Source: Boothiomyces macroporosus (Eukaryota > Chytridiomycota > Chytridiomycetes > Rhizophydiales > Terramycetaceae). From it: a stretch of DNA of 64,000 nucleotides. A model generated the notes under the pieces. The model ran no database searches and was not told the DNA's origin. It saw nothing but the letters and a program-made list of their open reading frames with translations. Within the stretch, counting starts at the first letter, position 1; every line of letters starts with the position of its first letter. A program made the position numbers and the translations under genes. The DNA is taken from contig JADGKB010000021.1 of assembly GCA_027604185.1 (NCBI GenBank), positions 85,893 to 149,892 on the forward strand, written 5' to 3'. Shown in pieces: positions 11,190 to 23,546 of this stretch.

Positions 11190-13568
11190 ATGAGCAATCT
11201 TGAAAAATTGTTTATAGGCATTGGACTTACAGAACAAAAGGCTAAAGAAACCGCAGCAAACAAAAAGCTTGCGCCTAATTTGGAAACTGTGATTGGGCAT
11301 GCAAATGCAACAGGAGGAGTGGAAAAAGCCAAGGGTGCGTTGCTGTATACTCTTGCTTCCACTTGCACTAAAAATACTCTTGCTCACCTTCCATACATAG
11401 CGAAAGCCATTGCGGATGACCGATTGACCACAGGCGATCAAGTATCAGGTATTTCAGCTTTGATTTTCAGCTGCCATCAAATTTTGCGATAAAGCACAAA
11501 AATTCACTGATAAGGAATTTAACGAAGCGTGCGGTGTTGGTAATATCATTTAATTCCAGGTGTTGTTGTTACTAGAGAAGAAATTAACAAAGCTGTCAAG
11601 GAGTTATTCGTTAAAAAGAAGGCGGATTTAGATGCAAAGAGATATCAAATGCTTGGTGTGTTATTGGGTGCCTTGAGAAACGAATTGAGATGGGCCAATC
11701 CAATGTTTGTGAAGGAAGAGCTGGATGCGCAGTTACTAGCCTACTTGGGCCCAAAGGATGAACGTGATGATTTGAAAGCTTTGGTAAAGCATCACTAATT
11801 TCAGAAAAAGAAGGAAAAGGCTGCTAAAGCAGCTGATCCTGTGGCAGCTGTGGAGCCAAATAACAAGGTTGAAGATATCGCAAAAAGCTTAAAGTACGTA
11901 TTCGAAGGAGAATTGGCTCGTCTTCATAAACCGGGAGAGAACCCTCAAATCAATCCAAAATTGATGAAAGAACATTTGAAAAGAACTGGCGGAAAAGTTG
12001 TAACCCGTTTCCCTCCAGAACCAAATGGATACTTGCATATTGGGCACTCTAAAGCTATCAATATTAATTTTGGTTATGCCAAAGCCCACAATGGAATTAC
12101 ATATTTACGTTATGATGATACAAATCCAGAAGCTGAAGAAGGTGAATACTTTGATGCGATTTTGGACACTGTCAAGTGGTTAGGGTTTGAACCATACAAG
12201 GTTACTTATTCTTCCGATCATTTCCAAAGACTATACGAATTAGCTGTTGAACTTATCAAAAAGGACAAGGCTTATGTGTGTATGTGTACCCCAGAAGAAA
12301 TGAAAGAGCATCGAGGAGGGGAACAAAAAGGACCTAGATCAGACTGCATTCACAGAAACCGTCCAATCAAAGAATCACTTGAAGAATTTGAAAAAATGAA
12401 AAACGGAAAGTATCCTGAAGGAGTTGCTACCCTAAGAATGAAGATGGATATGCAAAACCCTAACCCACAATTCTGGGACTTGGTTGCTTACAGAGTGCTG
12501 TATACTCCTCATCACCGTACTGGAAAGGATTGGTGCATTTATCCAACTTATGATTACACTCATTGTCTTTGCGATTCATTTGAAGATATCACTCATTCAA
12601 TGTGTACAACTGAATTCCAACTTTCAAGAGAATCCTACTATTGGCTAGTTGATGCTTTAGAAGTATATAAGCCTGTACAATGGGAATATGGTCGATTAAG
12701 TTTGACGAATACTGTTTTATCAAAGAGAAAGCTCAACACTTTGGTAACTGATCGACACGTAAACGGTTGGGATGATCCAAGATTGTACACTATTGCATCG
12801 ATTAGAAGAAGAGGTTTTACCCCCGAAGCAGTGAACGCATTCGTTCGTGAACTTGGGGTTACCACTGCAAACACTGTGATACCGGTAGAAAGACTTGAAA
12901 ACTATGTTCGTAATCACTTGAATGATATTGCACCTCGTTTGTTTTTGTTGACTGAGCCACTAAAGTTGACAATTACCAATGTTGACCCATCATTTACTTT
13001 AGATTGTGTGATTAACGCAAAGGTTTCAAACTCTGACAAGGACCGTGTTCTTAAATTCTCCAGAACAATCTACATTGATGCCAGTGATTTCAAAGAATCA
13101 GAAGATCCAAACTTTTATCGTCTTTCCCCTGGCAAATCTGTTGGATTGCTTAGTGTTCCATATCCAATTACATGCACCGGATTCAAGAAAGACAAGAATG
13201 GAAAGATTGTTGAAGTTACTGCATTCTACGAAACAATAGCGCAAATCAAACCAAAGACCTATATTCAATGGTTAAGCGACGCAAACTCGGTAAATGTAGA
13301 AACACGTCTATATGATAAGCTTTTCCTGCACGCCAATCCTCAATCCAAAGAAGAGGTTCCAAATGGTTGGTTGAGTGATCTCAATCCAAACTCTTTGGAG
13401 ATCATTAAAAACGCAAAGATTGAATCTTCAATTGCGGATAAACCAGTCGGATTCAAGTTCCAAGCCGTCAGAGTTGGATACTTTTGCATTGATAAGGATT
13501 CTGCCAAGAATCACTTGGTTATTAACCGTACTGTAACTTTGAAGGAGGACAACAAAAAGTCTGCTTGA
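11190..13568 (+). CDS. QARS1: Cytosolic glutaminyl-tRNA synthetase
   Basis: Four exons (introns 11449-11470, 11540-11559, 11784-11804; 20-22 nt) give 771 residues. All three introns lie in the first 620 bp. Residues 1-~190 form the eukaryote-specific helical N-terminal domain (LFIGIGLTEQKAKET, ACGVGVVVTREEINKA). The class I catalytic core follows with PEPNGYLHIGHSKAININFG (HIGH) and LTNTVLSKRKLNTL (KMSKS-like). The C-terminal beta-barrel anticodon-binding domain ends NRTVTLKEDNKKSA. It charges tRNA-Gln with glutamine in the cytosol. The stop TGA runs straight into ATAAA, giving an overlapping AATAAA. Confidence 0.95.
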
Positions 13569-13667
13569 ATAAAGTTCTTCAATACTATTTTTAAGTTTGG
13601 TCTAAATTTAATTCTGATTGGCCCATTTCAAACTTTTATTGGAGGGAAAAATTAACTTTTTTCTTTC

Positions 13668-15345
13668 ATGTCCAGATATTTGAAAATCACAAAGAGGATA
13701 GGCTTGATTGGAGGGATCGGAGTAGCTGGATGGGCCTTGGACAAATACTTTTACTATTCCACCATCCAGCGAAACGTTAAAACTCTTGTAACAGGAGTGA
13801 TAATTTCGATCGATTACAAACTGAATTTCAATGAACATTCAGATATCAACGCATTGCATACAAGGGTTGCGAATTTGATTTTGGATTTATGCAAAAACAA
13901 TGGAGGGCTGTACATTAAATTCGGACAACAAATTGCATCGGTTCCAGTTCTACCACCTCAGTACAATATTTTTAAAGCGTTATTTGATAATGCTCCTTGT
14001 GTTGAAAAGAAAGTTGTGGAAAGGATATTTCTGGAGGAATTTGGAACACTTGCGCAAAATATCTATGAGGATTTCGATTATGAAGCAATTGCGAGTGCAT
14101 CAATTGCACAGGTTCACAAAGCAAAGTTAAAAGACGGAACGGTTGTTGCAGTTAAAGTTCAAAAACCAGAAATTCAAAAGCAGATTTATTGGGACATGAT
14201 CTGTTATCGCGTCGTGATTTACGCTTTGGAAAAGCTGTTTGATTTGCCACTGTATTGGTCTGCGGATTATATTGAATTCCATCTGCGTCAAGTAAATCTA
14301 TTTAAATGCAGGAAACTGATTTTATTAATGAAGCAAAGAATGCCGAGATATGTCAGCATCACATTAATCAGACGGATTTGAAAAAGTATGTGCATGTACC
14401 CAAAGTATACCATGAGTATTCGACCAAACGGGTAATGACTACCGAGTGGATAGATGGATTTTCGTTGGCTAAAAAACAAGAGCTTGTGGATAACAACATA
14501 TCCCTCCCGTTTGTAATGGATACAATCGTCAAAGTGTTTGCAGATGTACTTTATACTAATTGTAGCAAATATTTAGAGTAGGATTTGTCCATTGCGACCC
14601 GCATCCTGGTAATATATTGGTCAGGAAAACCAATGGAGCTCCTCAAGTGGTATTACTAGATCACGGTTTATACGTCAGATGTACACCAAAGTTTGTTGAT
14701 GAGTATGCAACCTTTTGGAAATCTTTGTTTAGCTTAGACATTGATGCCTCTTCAAGAATAGCAAAGAGTTGGGGAATAGAGGATTTGAATGTTATTGCCA
14801 CTGCAACTCTAGCAAGACCCTGGAGAGCAGGAAAGCCAATACATTCCACAAAAACAACAATTACTGATCTATTTGAGGCACAAAAGAATTCAAAGAATCG
14901 TCTTTCAAAGTTTTTAAAGAACACGGAATCCCTCCCTAAAGAATTGATATTCGTTGGCAGAAATTTAAAGTAAGGACAATTTAACTGTAGCTGCGTGAGG
15001 GCAAACAACAAAATGCTTGGATCACCGGTAAACAGAATCAACATCATGGCAAATTGTGCTGCAGAGAACGCTGGTTTGAAATGGCAAACGAGCGGGAATA
15101 CATTTAGAGGCGAAGAATATGGACTATGGAATCATCTTAAAAGCGGGTTCAGTAAGTTGATGTTCCAAACTACACTGGCCATGATTTCTTTGTCATTCAA
15201 AATTACGCAAATATTCCAATATCTAGGAAAGCTAATAAGTGGTAAAGGAAGTGGATTTGAAGATGTTATGGATAGTAACATGAGAAGGAATTTGGAATCC
15301 ATGTTCCCGGGAATGAATATAAATGAATCCGCATTTGACGGCTAA
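13668..15345 (+). CDS. ABC1/ADCK1-like atypical kinase (UbiB family)
   Basis: Four exons (introns 14292-14311, 14546-14565, 14970-14990) give 538 residues. Family marks are GGLYIKFGQQIASVP (KxGQ), the alanine-rich loop AIASASIAQVH in place of a normal P-loop, VVAVKVQKPEIQ with the ATP lysine, FVHCDPHPGNILV as catalytic loop, and LLDHGLYV as metal-binding DHG. The N-terminal hydrophobic segment (GLIGGIGVAGWALDKYFY) suggests anchoring in the inner mitochondrial membrane. The closest group is ADCK1 / yeast Mcp2, involved in mitochondrial lipid homeostasis; this is family knowledge, not shown here. The stop overlaps AATAAA. Confidence 0.88.
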
Positions 15346-15984
15346 TAAAGCAACTCCAATAGATGTATTTGTTAGGATTATTGTAACACAAAAATATTGT
15401 GTACAAAACACAACAGCGGCCCATACATCAATACTGTATATCTCTAATTTGGATAAATCAGTCTGTAATTAAAGATAAACAAATCAAAGTTGAGTGGAGC
15501 ATTATTCCTCATGAACAGTCTCACCATATGTTTTAAAAATCGTTCCTGTGGTAGTAACTGAGTTGAAATAATAATTATAAAGAGACAGTAACAAGGTATA
15601 AATACAGGTCCTTGGTAGATAATAATTCTGCCAGAGCCAATTCGGTCTTTAGCCAGTTCAGTGCTATGGGAACATGGAACCTAGCGTGAGACAGAGGAAA
15701 TATCTAGAATTCACCGCATCTCCAGTTTCTAAATATCAAATGAGTGAAAATAGCTCATTTCCGCGTGAAAATCATGTGATGATGATTAGGAAGGTTACTA
15801 CTACACAGTAGAATTACCATAGAACCAGCTCCATAATTGTGAGGGGTTGCCAAGATTATCCGGTAAGGCATACGTTAATACAAAGTGTGAATTTTCTTTG
15901 TTCCAATGGGTGAACGTTTTTCCAGCCCTAGCCCTCATTCTTACTTTTGAGGTGGGTGACTATGAAAATTTTTATCTTTTAAAA
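15346..15984. other. Intergenic region upstream of cytochrome c
   Basis: This is 639 bp without a supported ORF. There are TATA-like sites on the plus strand (TATAAAGAG near 15577 and TATAAATAC at about 15598-15606), far enough from the ATG at 15985 to imply either a long leader of about 350 nt or a separate non-coding transcript. I found no tRNA boxes. Confidence 0.4.
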
Positions 15985-16361
15985 ATGGGTGATATTCCAG
16001 CTGGTAAATGTTTGCATTTACATTATAGGAAATGTTGCAAACGGTGCTAAATTATTCAAAACTCGTTGCGCTCAATGCCACGTTGTAGAGGCAGGTGCTC
16101 CACACAAAGTCGGACCAAATCTTAACGGTTTATTCAAAAGACAATCAGGTACTGCTGATGGATATTCATACTCTGCTGCTATGACTGGAAAGTCTGTCAA
16201 ATGGGACGAAAAGGAAATGTTTATCTACCTCGAAAACCCAAAGAAATACGTTCCTGGAACCAAGATGGTCTTTGCCGGATTCAAGAAGCCACAAGACCGT
16301 GCTGGTAATTCAATCGCTAAACATAGATGTCATTGCTTATTTGAAGGAAGCAACCAACTAA
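15985..16361 (+). CDS. CYC1: Cytochrome c
   Basis: Three exons (introns 16004-16028, 25 nt; 16305-16326, 22 nt) give 109 residues. The haem-attachment site CAQCH, the histidine ligand, [20 protein letters not shown], the methionine ligand in [12 protein letters not shown] and the C-terminal helix [13 protein letters not shown] are all intact. It carries electrons from complex III to cytochrome oxidase in the intermembrane space, so this organism keeps cytochrome-based respiration. The first intron splits the N-terminal helix right after residue 6. Confidence 0.97.
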
Positions 16362-16432
16362 ATTTTCAATTAATAAACCAGAGAGTTTTAAACCATTCGC
16401 GCATGAAAATTTTTTTCAAATTCAATTTTCAG

Positions 16433-16741
16433 ATGAGCAGCGAGGAACAGTTGACAGTCAAGCTTATATCATCAGACATGTTTGAATTTATTATAGATAG
16501 GAAGTGCGCACTCGCTTCAGGAACTATAAAGAATCTGTTGTCTTCTCCCGGCCAATTTACCGAAAGTTTACAAAACGAGATTCACTTTAGAGATATCAAG
16601 GGAATAGTGTTGGAGAAGGTTTGTAAATACTTGTATTACAAAATTGAAAATTCCAATAATCTCGCCGATATACCAGAATTCCCAATTGAACCTGAAATCG
16701 CAATGGAGTTGCTGCACGCTTCGGATTTCTTGGAATGCTAA
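16433..16741 (+). CDS. ELOC: Elongin C (Skp1/BTB fold)
   Basis: This single exon of 102 residues starts 71 bp after the cytochrome c stop. The whole protein follows the elongin C pattern: [73 protein letters not shown], ending FLEC. It acts as adaptor in cullin E3 ligases with BC-box proteins, and in elongin complexes. An in-frame upstream ATG (16403) would add a short hydrophobic leader; family length favours 16433. Confidence 0.93.
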   Translation: MSSEEQLTVKLISSDMFEFIIDRKCALASGTIKNLLSSPGQFTESLQNEIHFRDIKGIVLEKVCKYLYYKIENSNNLADIPEFPIEPEIAMELLHASDFLEC

Positions 16742-16857
16742 TATATGTTTTTAATTTCATCTTCTGGTGATTGATCAGATCCCGTATCCTTGTATCCGTT
16801 TTTCCTGGTGATTGAAGGGGAGATTCTCTAGAAATAGAATAAATCTAAAGGAATGAC

Positions 16858-17138
16858 TCAATCAAAAAGTCTGTTGTTTGGGCACGCAATTTTCATCACA
16901 TCATATGATTCACATTCTAGAATCGCTCTTTCAGATAATCTCGCTTGGCACCACCGGTTAAACTTTCCCATGTCCTTGAGTAGCTTAAAATCCTTTCCAA
17001 TGTTGATCTGATTGATCACAATAGTCTTTTTTCCTTTTAGGTTTCAAGTTGCCAAAACAGATTGGGGGGCTCTTCACAGTGAAACCATAACGTTGCACAG
17101 GGTTTCGAAAAGTTAGGAATTTTTTGAGACTCACCATG
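16858..17138 (-). CDS. Unrecognised small protein, splice structure unresolved
   Basis: On the minus strand a coding-like frame ends at the stop 16858-16860. It encodes KKTIVINQINIGKDFKLLKD followed by FNRWCQARLSERAILECES and YDVMKIACPNNRLFD, a believable basic/amphipathic C-terminus. The likely start is ATG ~17135 (MVSLKKFLTFRNPVQRYGF), in a frame offset by one. I could not find a single intron of the local type that joins them without a stop; longer donors at 17087-17095 are possible. I do not recognise the family; a short mitochondrial protein would fit the basic N-terminus. The start abuts the divergent Sel1 gene. Confidence 0.3.
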
Positions 17139-19193
17139 CCATTCAATTTCTTCAAAAGGAGAGGAGCAATAGAAGGCAACTTGAATGAAGAATCTGTTCC
17201 TGAACCCATATCTCAGCATCCTAGGAGAGGATCAAAGGAGGATCAGCTGCCTTTGGTGCCAATAGTTGATGGGGATAAATTGATCAAATTACAGGAATGG
17301 TTCGAAATTGGAAATGAATTATTGTTAAATGGAAACAACGCAGAGGCGGTGGAATACCTTTCGAAAGCGGCAAAGGAGTTTGACGGACATGGAATGGCTT
17401 GTGTAATTACTAACTTAATGGTAGGCATTACTGGGATTTTGTTTTGAATTTGGACTAGGTGTAGCTCATAATTACAAGGAAGCTGAAAGGTATTATCTGG
17501 TTGCCGCTGAAAAACAAAGTGCTTTGGCTTATGCTCGATTGTCCTTCCTAAGATATTACGGAAGGCCAGCTGTGTCAATAGATAGGGTAGAAGCAGAAGA
17601 ATGGAAAGCTAAAGCAAACGAAGCTGGAGCTGAAACAGTTCGATGGCTAAGGACGGCAGCAGTAGAGTACAACATTGCGTCGGGTATTTGCTTTCTAATC
17701 CAGCACATTATGCATATGGAGTTTGTTTTCACGATGGAACTGGAGTGGAAAAGAATTTGGATTTGGCATTCTATTATTACAAGCGATCAGCAGATTTACA
17801 AGAGCCTCGAGGTTTGGGAGTAGTCGGATACTGTTACGGAGAAGGACTTGGAGTACCAAAGGATGAGGATAAAGCAATTTACTATTACTCTTTGGCTGCC
17901 AATAAGGGAGAATCAGTGTCAATGTACAACTTGGGGTATTGTTACGAACAGGGACTTGGAGTTCAAAAGAACATGAAAGAAGTACATCCATTCTAATTCA
18001 GGCAATATATTGGTACCGAAAGTCTGCTAGTTATGGCAATTGCTACGCGCAGAATGCTCTGGGATACATTCATGAAGAGGGTCAAGGCGTTGAAAGAAAT
18101 GAATTTCTCGCTGCAAAATATTACAAGCTGTCTGCCGAACAAGGATATCCATGGGCTCAATGCAACTATGCCTATTGTGTGCAAAACGGATTAGGAACTG
18201 AGAAAAATGACGTTTTAGGATCCTTTTGGTATCACAAAGCAGCGGTACAGGGGCACTCAAGGTGACTAGATTGTTAATCTTTAGGGCTCAGCATAATCTG
18301 GGCCATTTATATCAATATGGTCTTGGTACCGAAAAGGATCTCAAGAAAGCAATTGAGTGGTACAAGAGGTCTGCCGCAGCCGGTAATTGCTTTGCCTTGC
18401 ATTCGCTTGGATACTGTAACCTATCTTTAAGAATTAGGCTATCAGAATGGCATTGGCGTTGAGTTGGACTTGGAAAAAGCCTTTGACTTATACCAACAAT
18501 CTGCAAAACTGGGGCATAATCCAGCTCAGCTCGTTCTAGGTATCAAGAGTTTTAACCTTAGCCAACTGTTATAGAAACGGAATCGGCACTGAAGTCAACG
18601 AGGGAAAAGCCTTTTATTGGATTGAACAATGTGCAAAAGGTGAAAGTGATGTCGCACAAAACACTTTGGGGCATCTATACGAAGAAGGGATCGGCTGTAA
18701 GCAAGATTACGCAAAAGCGGCATATTGGTATCGCCAGAGTGCAAATCAGGGAAATTATTGGTAATTGGTTTATAACTCCAGGGCTCAAACCAACTTGGGT
18801 ATTTTACTTACTGAAGGTCTTGGAGTCGAGCAAAATTTTGAAGAAGCATTCAAGTTGTTCCAACTAGCGGCAGAGCAGAAACATTCAAGAGCACAGATCA
18901 GATTAGCAGACTTGCTATTGGAAGGCAAAGGTTGCGAGCAAAATGCAGAAGAGGCTATATATTGGTATGGCGAAGCTGCTATGCAAGGATCTTCTGTTGC
19001 CATGTACACGCTTGGTAAACTTCATGAAGAAGGCATTGGATGTACAGCTGACCTTGCTACTGCAATTGAATGGTACGAACGAGCCGCGCTAAGGGGTGAC
19101 ACTAGCGCTTCTGACAGACTGGTAGTTCTCGTCGCAAATTCTACTCTCCTGGATAATATTATAAGTTTTGGCCATGCTGCCCGTGCTGCGTAG
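17136..19193 (+). CDS. Sel1-like repeat protein
   Basis: Eight exons (introns 17403-17424, 17684-17703, 17982-18001, 18262-18284, 18416-18437, 18540-18561, 18761-18781; 20-23 nt) give 635 residues. After a ~90-residue basic/acidic leader it is built almost wholly of Sel1 repeats (about 36 residues each, of the form AIYWYRKSA..GN..AQNALGY..EEG.GVE.N); I count at least eleven. Sel1 solenoids are scaffolds. In fungi they occur in chitin synthase regulators (Skt5/Chs4) and ER quality-control proteins (Hrd3). There is no signal peptide or TM segment, so the Hrd3 type is unlikely; no CAAX end is seen either. Exact role unknown. Confidence 0.85.
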
Positions 19194-19239
19194 ATAATTT
19201 TTATAAACTTTTTTTTAGAATTTTTTATCAATCTCTTTT

Positions 19240-20410
19240 ATGCCTCCAAAAATATATAGAAGAGGAGTAGTACCGGAAGGAGCAAAACTAGATGAAAGCT
19301 CATCTTCTGATTCTGAAAGCGAGCCAGAACAAATTCAGGAGCCGGTTAAAGTGGATCGCAGATTGCAGCGACTGCAACAAAAACCGTCAACCCAACAAAA
19401 CGCAAGTTCACAAAAGGATGGTCAAGTGGATGAAGAGAGTGAAGAAGCAAGAAGACAGCGAATTAGGGAAAAGGCATTGGCCAGAAGAAAGGCAGAACAA
19501 ACCACAGAGAAACAGGAGTTTGGACAAAAAATTGAAATTAAACCTGCAGCTAGAAAACCAGTAGCGCCTGCCGCTGCCCCCGCAACTCAAGAAGAGTCAT
19601 CGGAGTATACCAGCGGGTCAGAGTCGGAGAGTGAAGAGGATGCATATCCTAAAAGAGTGTTATTGAAACCAGTTTTTGTTCCAAAGGATTCTAGAGAAAC
19701 TATTTTGGAGCAGGAAAGATTAGCCAAAGAAGCTGAAGAGGCTGAAAAGAAAAGAAAAGAAATGCTGGAAGAGCGGAAGCAGGAATCATCAGAACTTGTA
19801 GTTGAACTATTACGAAAGGAGATGGCTGAAGGTAATTTCTGAATTTATAATAGCGGAGCAGCAGATGGATCGCATGCTGATAGACGATACAGATGGTGTT
19901 GACGAAGAAGCAGAAGAATTGGCTTGGAAAATTAGAGAGCTATCAAGAATCAAACGAGATCGAGAGGAGCGAGAAATGAGATTGGTGGATCAAGACGATA
20001 TTGAGAGGAGAAGAGAGATGACTGATGAGCAAGTGCTGGAAGAAAACAAAGCAGATGGCAAAATTGGGGTGGAAAAGACTAAATATCGTTTCTTGCAAAA
20101 GTATTACCACAAAGGCGCTTTCTATGTTGGCGAGGGTAAAGTTGGAGAAGCACTTGCTAAAACTGACGAAGCGGCGCCTACTGCTCAAGATATGGCAGAC
20201 AGAACTGCCATGCCATCAGTATTACAGGTGAAAAACTTTGGTATGAGAAGCCGAACAAAATACACACATTTAACTGATCAAGATACAACCGGGTTTGATG
20301 CGGCTTGGTCCAAACCAGAAAACTTTAGCTCCTCAATACAGCAAAGAATGGGAGGGATGAAATCTGGATTTACGAAGCCTGCTACCAAAAAACGCAAGAC
20401 AGAAAACTAA
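19240..20410 (+). CDS. MFAP1: MFAP1-like spliceosomal B-complex protein
   Basis: Two exons (intron 19832-19853, 22 nt) give 382 residues. The N-terminus is a serine/glutamate-rich disordered region with RRGVVPEGAKLDESSSSDSE. Long charged helices follow, then the conserved C-terminal MFAP1 core: KYRFLQKYYHKGAFYVGEG, VKNFGMRSRTKYTHLTDQDT and FDAAWSKPENF. In man MFAP1 is a tri-snRNP/B-complex splicing factor despite its name; the yeast counterpart is Spp381-like. An intact B-complex protein is worth noting in a genome with 20-nt introns. It converges on MSH5 with 43 bp between stops. Confidence 0.88.
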
Positions 20411-20453
20411 TATTTTCATATCTACGCCTGTGAATAAATATAATGTAGCGCAA

Positions 20454-22790
20454 TTATTTGTATTTATGGAAGCTTTGTCGAACAAATCTCCACAAATTCA
20501 GCTCCAAATCACAGGTTTCAATGTGTAACGACATGAACAGTTTGTAAATTTTTTCAGCTTCCAGATCTCTGTTTACTACTACCAGTGGAATTGGTTCACA
20601 CTTGATCAATGCTTGAGCAATATTTGCCGCACGATGGACTACATCTGCAGGCAGTCCAACACGCTCTGCACACAGAATTCCTAAAGAAGAAGAGTAATTT
20701 CCTGGTACAATATCATATAAGAATACCAAGTTTGAAGACTCTTGAATGATCTTTGGGGTGTAGAAAGCCAGTTTTGCGCTTTCTTGCAGAAAGTTGAACT
20801 CAATGATTTCTAAATTAGTATATTCTACCATGAAAGTGCGTAGTGGCCAGCAACTTTGCACCTTTTGCTATGAATTCTTTGATGATGGCACAAAACAAGC
20901 CTACTCCATCACTGGCCATAGTTCCTTTCCCAAACTCATCGATTACAACCAAACTTCTTTCGGTAGCTTCAGATAGTGCAAAGCATGCTTGCTTAAGATC
21001 AACTAGAAATGATGATTCGTTTTTGATCACTGAACTAGAGGTTTTGATTCGTGTCAAGATCTTGTCAGTAAGACCTATTCTCGCATAAGAACATGGTACA
21101 AAAGAGCCTATGTGTGCCATAAACGTGATGAGTGCAATCTGTTGGATATAAAGTGACTTTCCACTAGCATTTGGACCAGTAATCAATATTCCCTTTGGTT
21201 TTACCAGATCCGTGTCCACACTACCCAACTGCACATCATTGACTACGAATTCGACAAAATGCTCTTGGATCGGATGCCTGATTAATAATGGCCTACCTTG
21301 AATCTGTAAGGACCAAACAATCTTTGGTTGTTACTTCTGGCTTCACATAGTTGAATTTCAGTGCAGCTTCAGCAAGTGACAAGTAACAATCTAGTTTCGC
21401 AATGCAAAAAGTCATTTTGACTATAACAGGCTCAATATTGCATATATCATCACGAACAGACTGCAGAATTTCAAATTCTTTGTCTCCAATGAGATTAAAG
21501 ATATCCCCAATTTCTTCGTCGAGATTTAGCATTGTCGGATCTTTGTAATAGCCATTGTTTTCGTTAGAGAACTTGTATTCTAATCCAGGAATATTTTCAA
21601 GAACTTGGTTTTCAAATGTAATACAGATTAGAAATCCCATCTAGGTTAGCAGACTGTACTTGAGGGAGATATACTAGTGTAAAGCAGATGGCAACTAAAT
21701 CTGGTAACTGTATCGTTTCTGCTTTGTTGGATAAGAAAGAGTCCAAAGAGTGATAAGTTCGTTTCATCTCATCCAATTCTGGATCAATGCTTGACTTGAT
21801 TGCCAGCCGGTCAGAGTATTCTTCGAAATCAACCTGAATTACAGTCTAATTACCGTATGTTCGATTAATTGCGAGGCACTCCTTAGCAACTGTAAATCAT
21901 CCTTTTTAATGTTGTTGAATCCAATTGATTCGGGGACAAAATCTGTAACCATGTATATCTTCAAGTAGCAAGTAATTGAATTCAACAGGTTTTTCCAATC
22001 AGAAACTCTCGATTTGGTTTTTACTTTATTCCACGTTGCGGGAACGTTGGGCAACTTGCTTAGTAGAGATTTGTATACTTCCAAAGTACTAGCATTAGCA
22101 GGTGAGCAAAAGAATTCGACCGTATCTTGCCTTTCTTTAATTTTGTTGCAATCCCTTAGTGGGAAATTGAACCAAGAAGTCAACAATTTTCTTCCCATAC
22201 AAGTTCTTGTCTTGTCCAAGATTTCTAGTATTAATACAAGGTACTGAATAGAGAATTTCCTTCCTTTACTACACTCGAGTGCATGTTTGGATGGTGAATT
22301 GAATCGAATATTCTTAATGCACTTTTGCTGTCAGAGTTTAGATGCATGTATTCATCCAAGTCAAACAATCGGACGTTCAAGTTGCGCAGTAGAGTAATGG
22401 AATGTAAAATAGCACCTGGATTAGGAAAAAAGCACCAGCACACCCAGTTGAAATCCTGTTCTCTTCAAATTGGATAACCGAGTCCATCTTCATGATATCA
22501 GTGTCCAATTTGCTCAACCACATTTTTGCCAACTCGTATTTGAACTCCACTTTTGGACGAATATCTAGATTACATGGGGCAATTAAGTCGTTCGTAGCGC
22601 TGAAAATGTCCACCAGCTTTTGGTTTGATGGAATGAATACATGAGTCGGTTGAACGAGTAATCGCAATGTGTCAATCGTAGATTCGTAATTGTCATCCAT
22701 AGTCTTTGAGAGTAGGTAGAGAGTCTCTTCTTTGAAATAAGCAGCTCCGACTGTTTTTTCCTTTAAATCTACAGCAAGGTAAACTTCCAT
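20454..22790 (-). CDS. MSH5: MutS homologue 5, meiotic crossover factor
   Basis: Seven exons (introns 22416-22435, 22225-22244, 21834-21853, 21641-21659, 21278-21296, 20810-20828; 19-20 nt) give 739 residues. There is no MutS domain I mismatch-binding region. MutS core motifs are LDKTRTCMGRKLLTSWFNFP, Walker A GPNASGKS, LTRIKTSSSVIKNESSFLVD and Walker B VVIDEFGKGTMASDG. DEFGKGT rather than the usual DE[LM]GRGTST is the MSH5 signature. MSH4-MSH5 clamps stabilise Holliday junctions and promote interfering crossovers, so its intact state implies a meiotic programme. The start ATG is 37 bp from the stop of the neighbouring secreted protein on the same strand. Confidence 0.88.
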
Positions 22791-22827
22791 AATTGCAAAA
22801 GAGAAAGTTTAACTTTATTTCTAATTT

Positions 22828-23520
22828 TTATGGGTGAAAGTTTGGAGCATCTGGAGGGCATTGATTGGCAGCTGGAAGGCACATTGAACAGCCATCATTG
22901 TAGCAATTTACCGTGTTTGGAGCACAAGCGCAGAATCCCTGATACCAATTGCATTTTGGCGGATTGTTAACTATTTGTCTTCCCGAGCCTTGACATGAAT
23001 AAGACTGAGCGGTTGCAGGAATGTAGTAGAGCTTGGTGCATGTGTATCCGTTCCAGGAAATTTGTTGATATCCAGCAGAGTATACACCAGCTTGAATGGT
23101 TTGTTGATAGTGCCTGTTATACAACACAGATTCACCAGCATAGTCCCAAAGTTTTCCTTGGGCGGCATTTGAGTTGATTTGGAATCCAAAATAGTCCCAA
23201 TGAGACGGCTGTCTATATTGATAAGTGTTATCAGTTGCCCATGGGGGAATGAGCTGCTCTCCAGCTGGGAATGGTGCGATGGTGTTTTGGTTTTCCCAGA
23301 CTAGCCCCTGAACAACAGATTTACCCAAAACTTGGGAATCATCAACAGTGTTTAAAATATCGTTCGCAGTCCAGATTTCACTGGTATAACCGTTTATGCC
23401 TGGGCCTTCACAGTTAAGAAGGATGTGTCCTTGAAGGGTGCTAACAGTTTTGAACAACGGGTCTGTCATGAACGAATCTTGGGCAGCAACAACAGCAAAA
23501 GCAGAGATAATTGAAATCAT
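22828..23520 (-). CDS. Secreted cysteine-rich orphan protein
   Basis: This single exon of 230 residues opens with a signal peptide (MISIISAFAVVAA, likely cut near AQDS). The mature part is rich in W, Y, Q and N. The last ~60 residues hold a cluster of cysteines (CSCQGSG-like, CNWYQGFCACAPNTVNCYN, CSMCLPAANQCPP) suggesting a disulfide-bonded module. I do not recognise the family. Export to the wall or medium is an inference from the leader. A TATA box sits about 30 bp upstream of the ATG, unlike most housekeeping genes here, pointing to regulated or strong expression. Confidence 0.6.
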   Translation of the reverse strand: MISIISAFAVVAAQDSFMTDPLFKTVSTLQGHILLNCEGPGINGYTSEIWTANDILNTVDDSQVLGKSVVQGLVWENQNTIAPFPAGEQLIPPWATDNTYQYRQPSHWDYFGFQINSNAAQGKLWDYAGESVLYNRHYQQTIQAGVYSAGYQQISWNGYTCTKLYYIPATAQSYSCQGSGRQIVNNPPKCNWYQGFCACAPNTVNCYNDGCSMCLPAANQCPPDAPNFHP

Positions 23521-23546
23521 TTGGTGCAGTTTGTTTGGAAATTAAT

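Noticed and set aside
15778..15850. GTGATGATGA resembling a box C upstream of cytochrome c
   Set aside because: No box D or closing stem at a proper distance.
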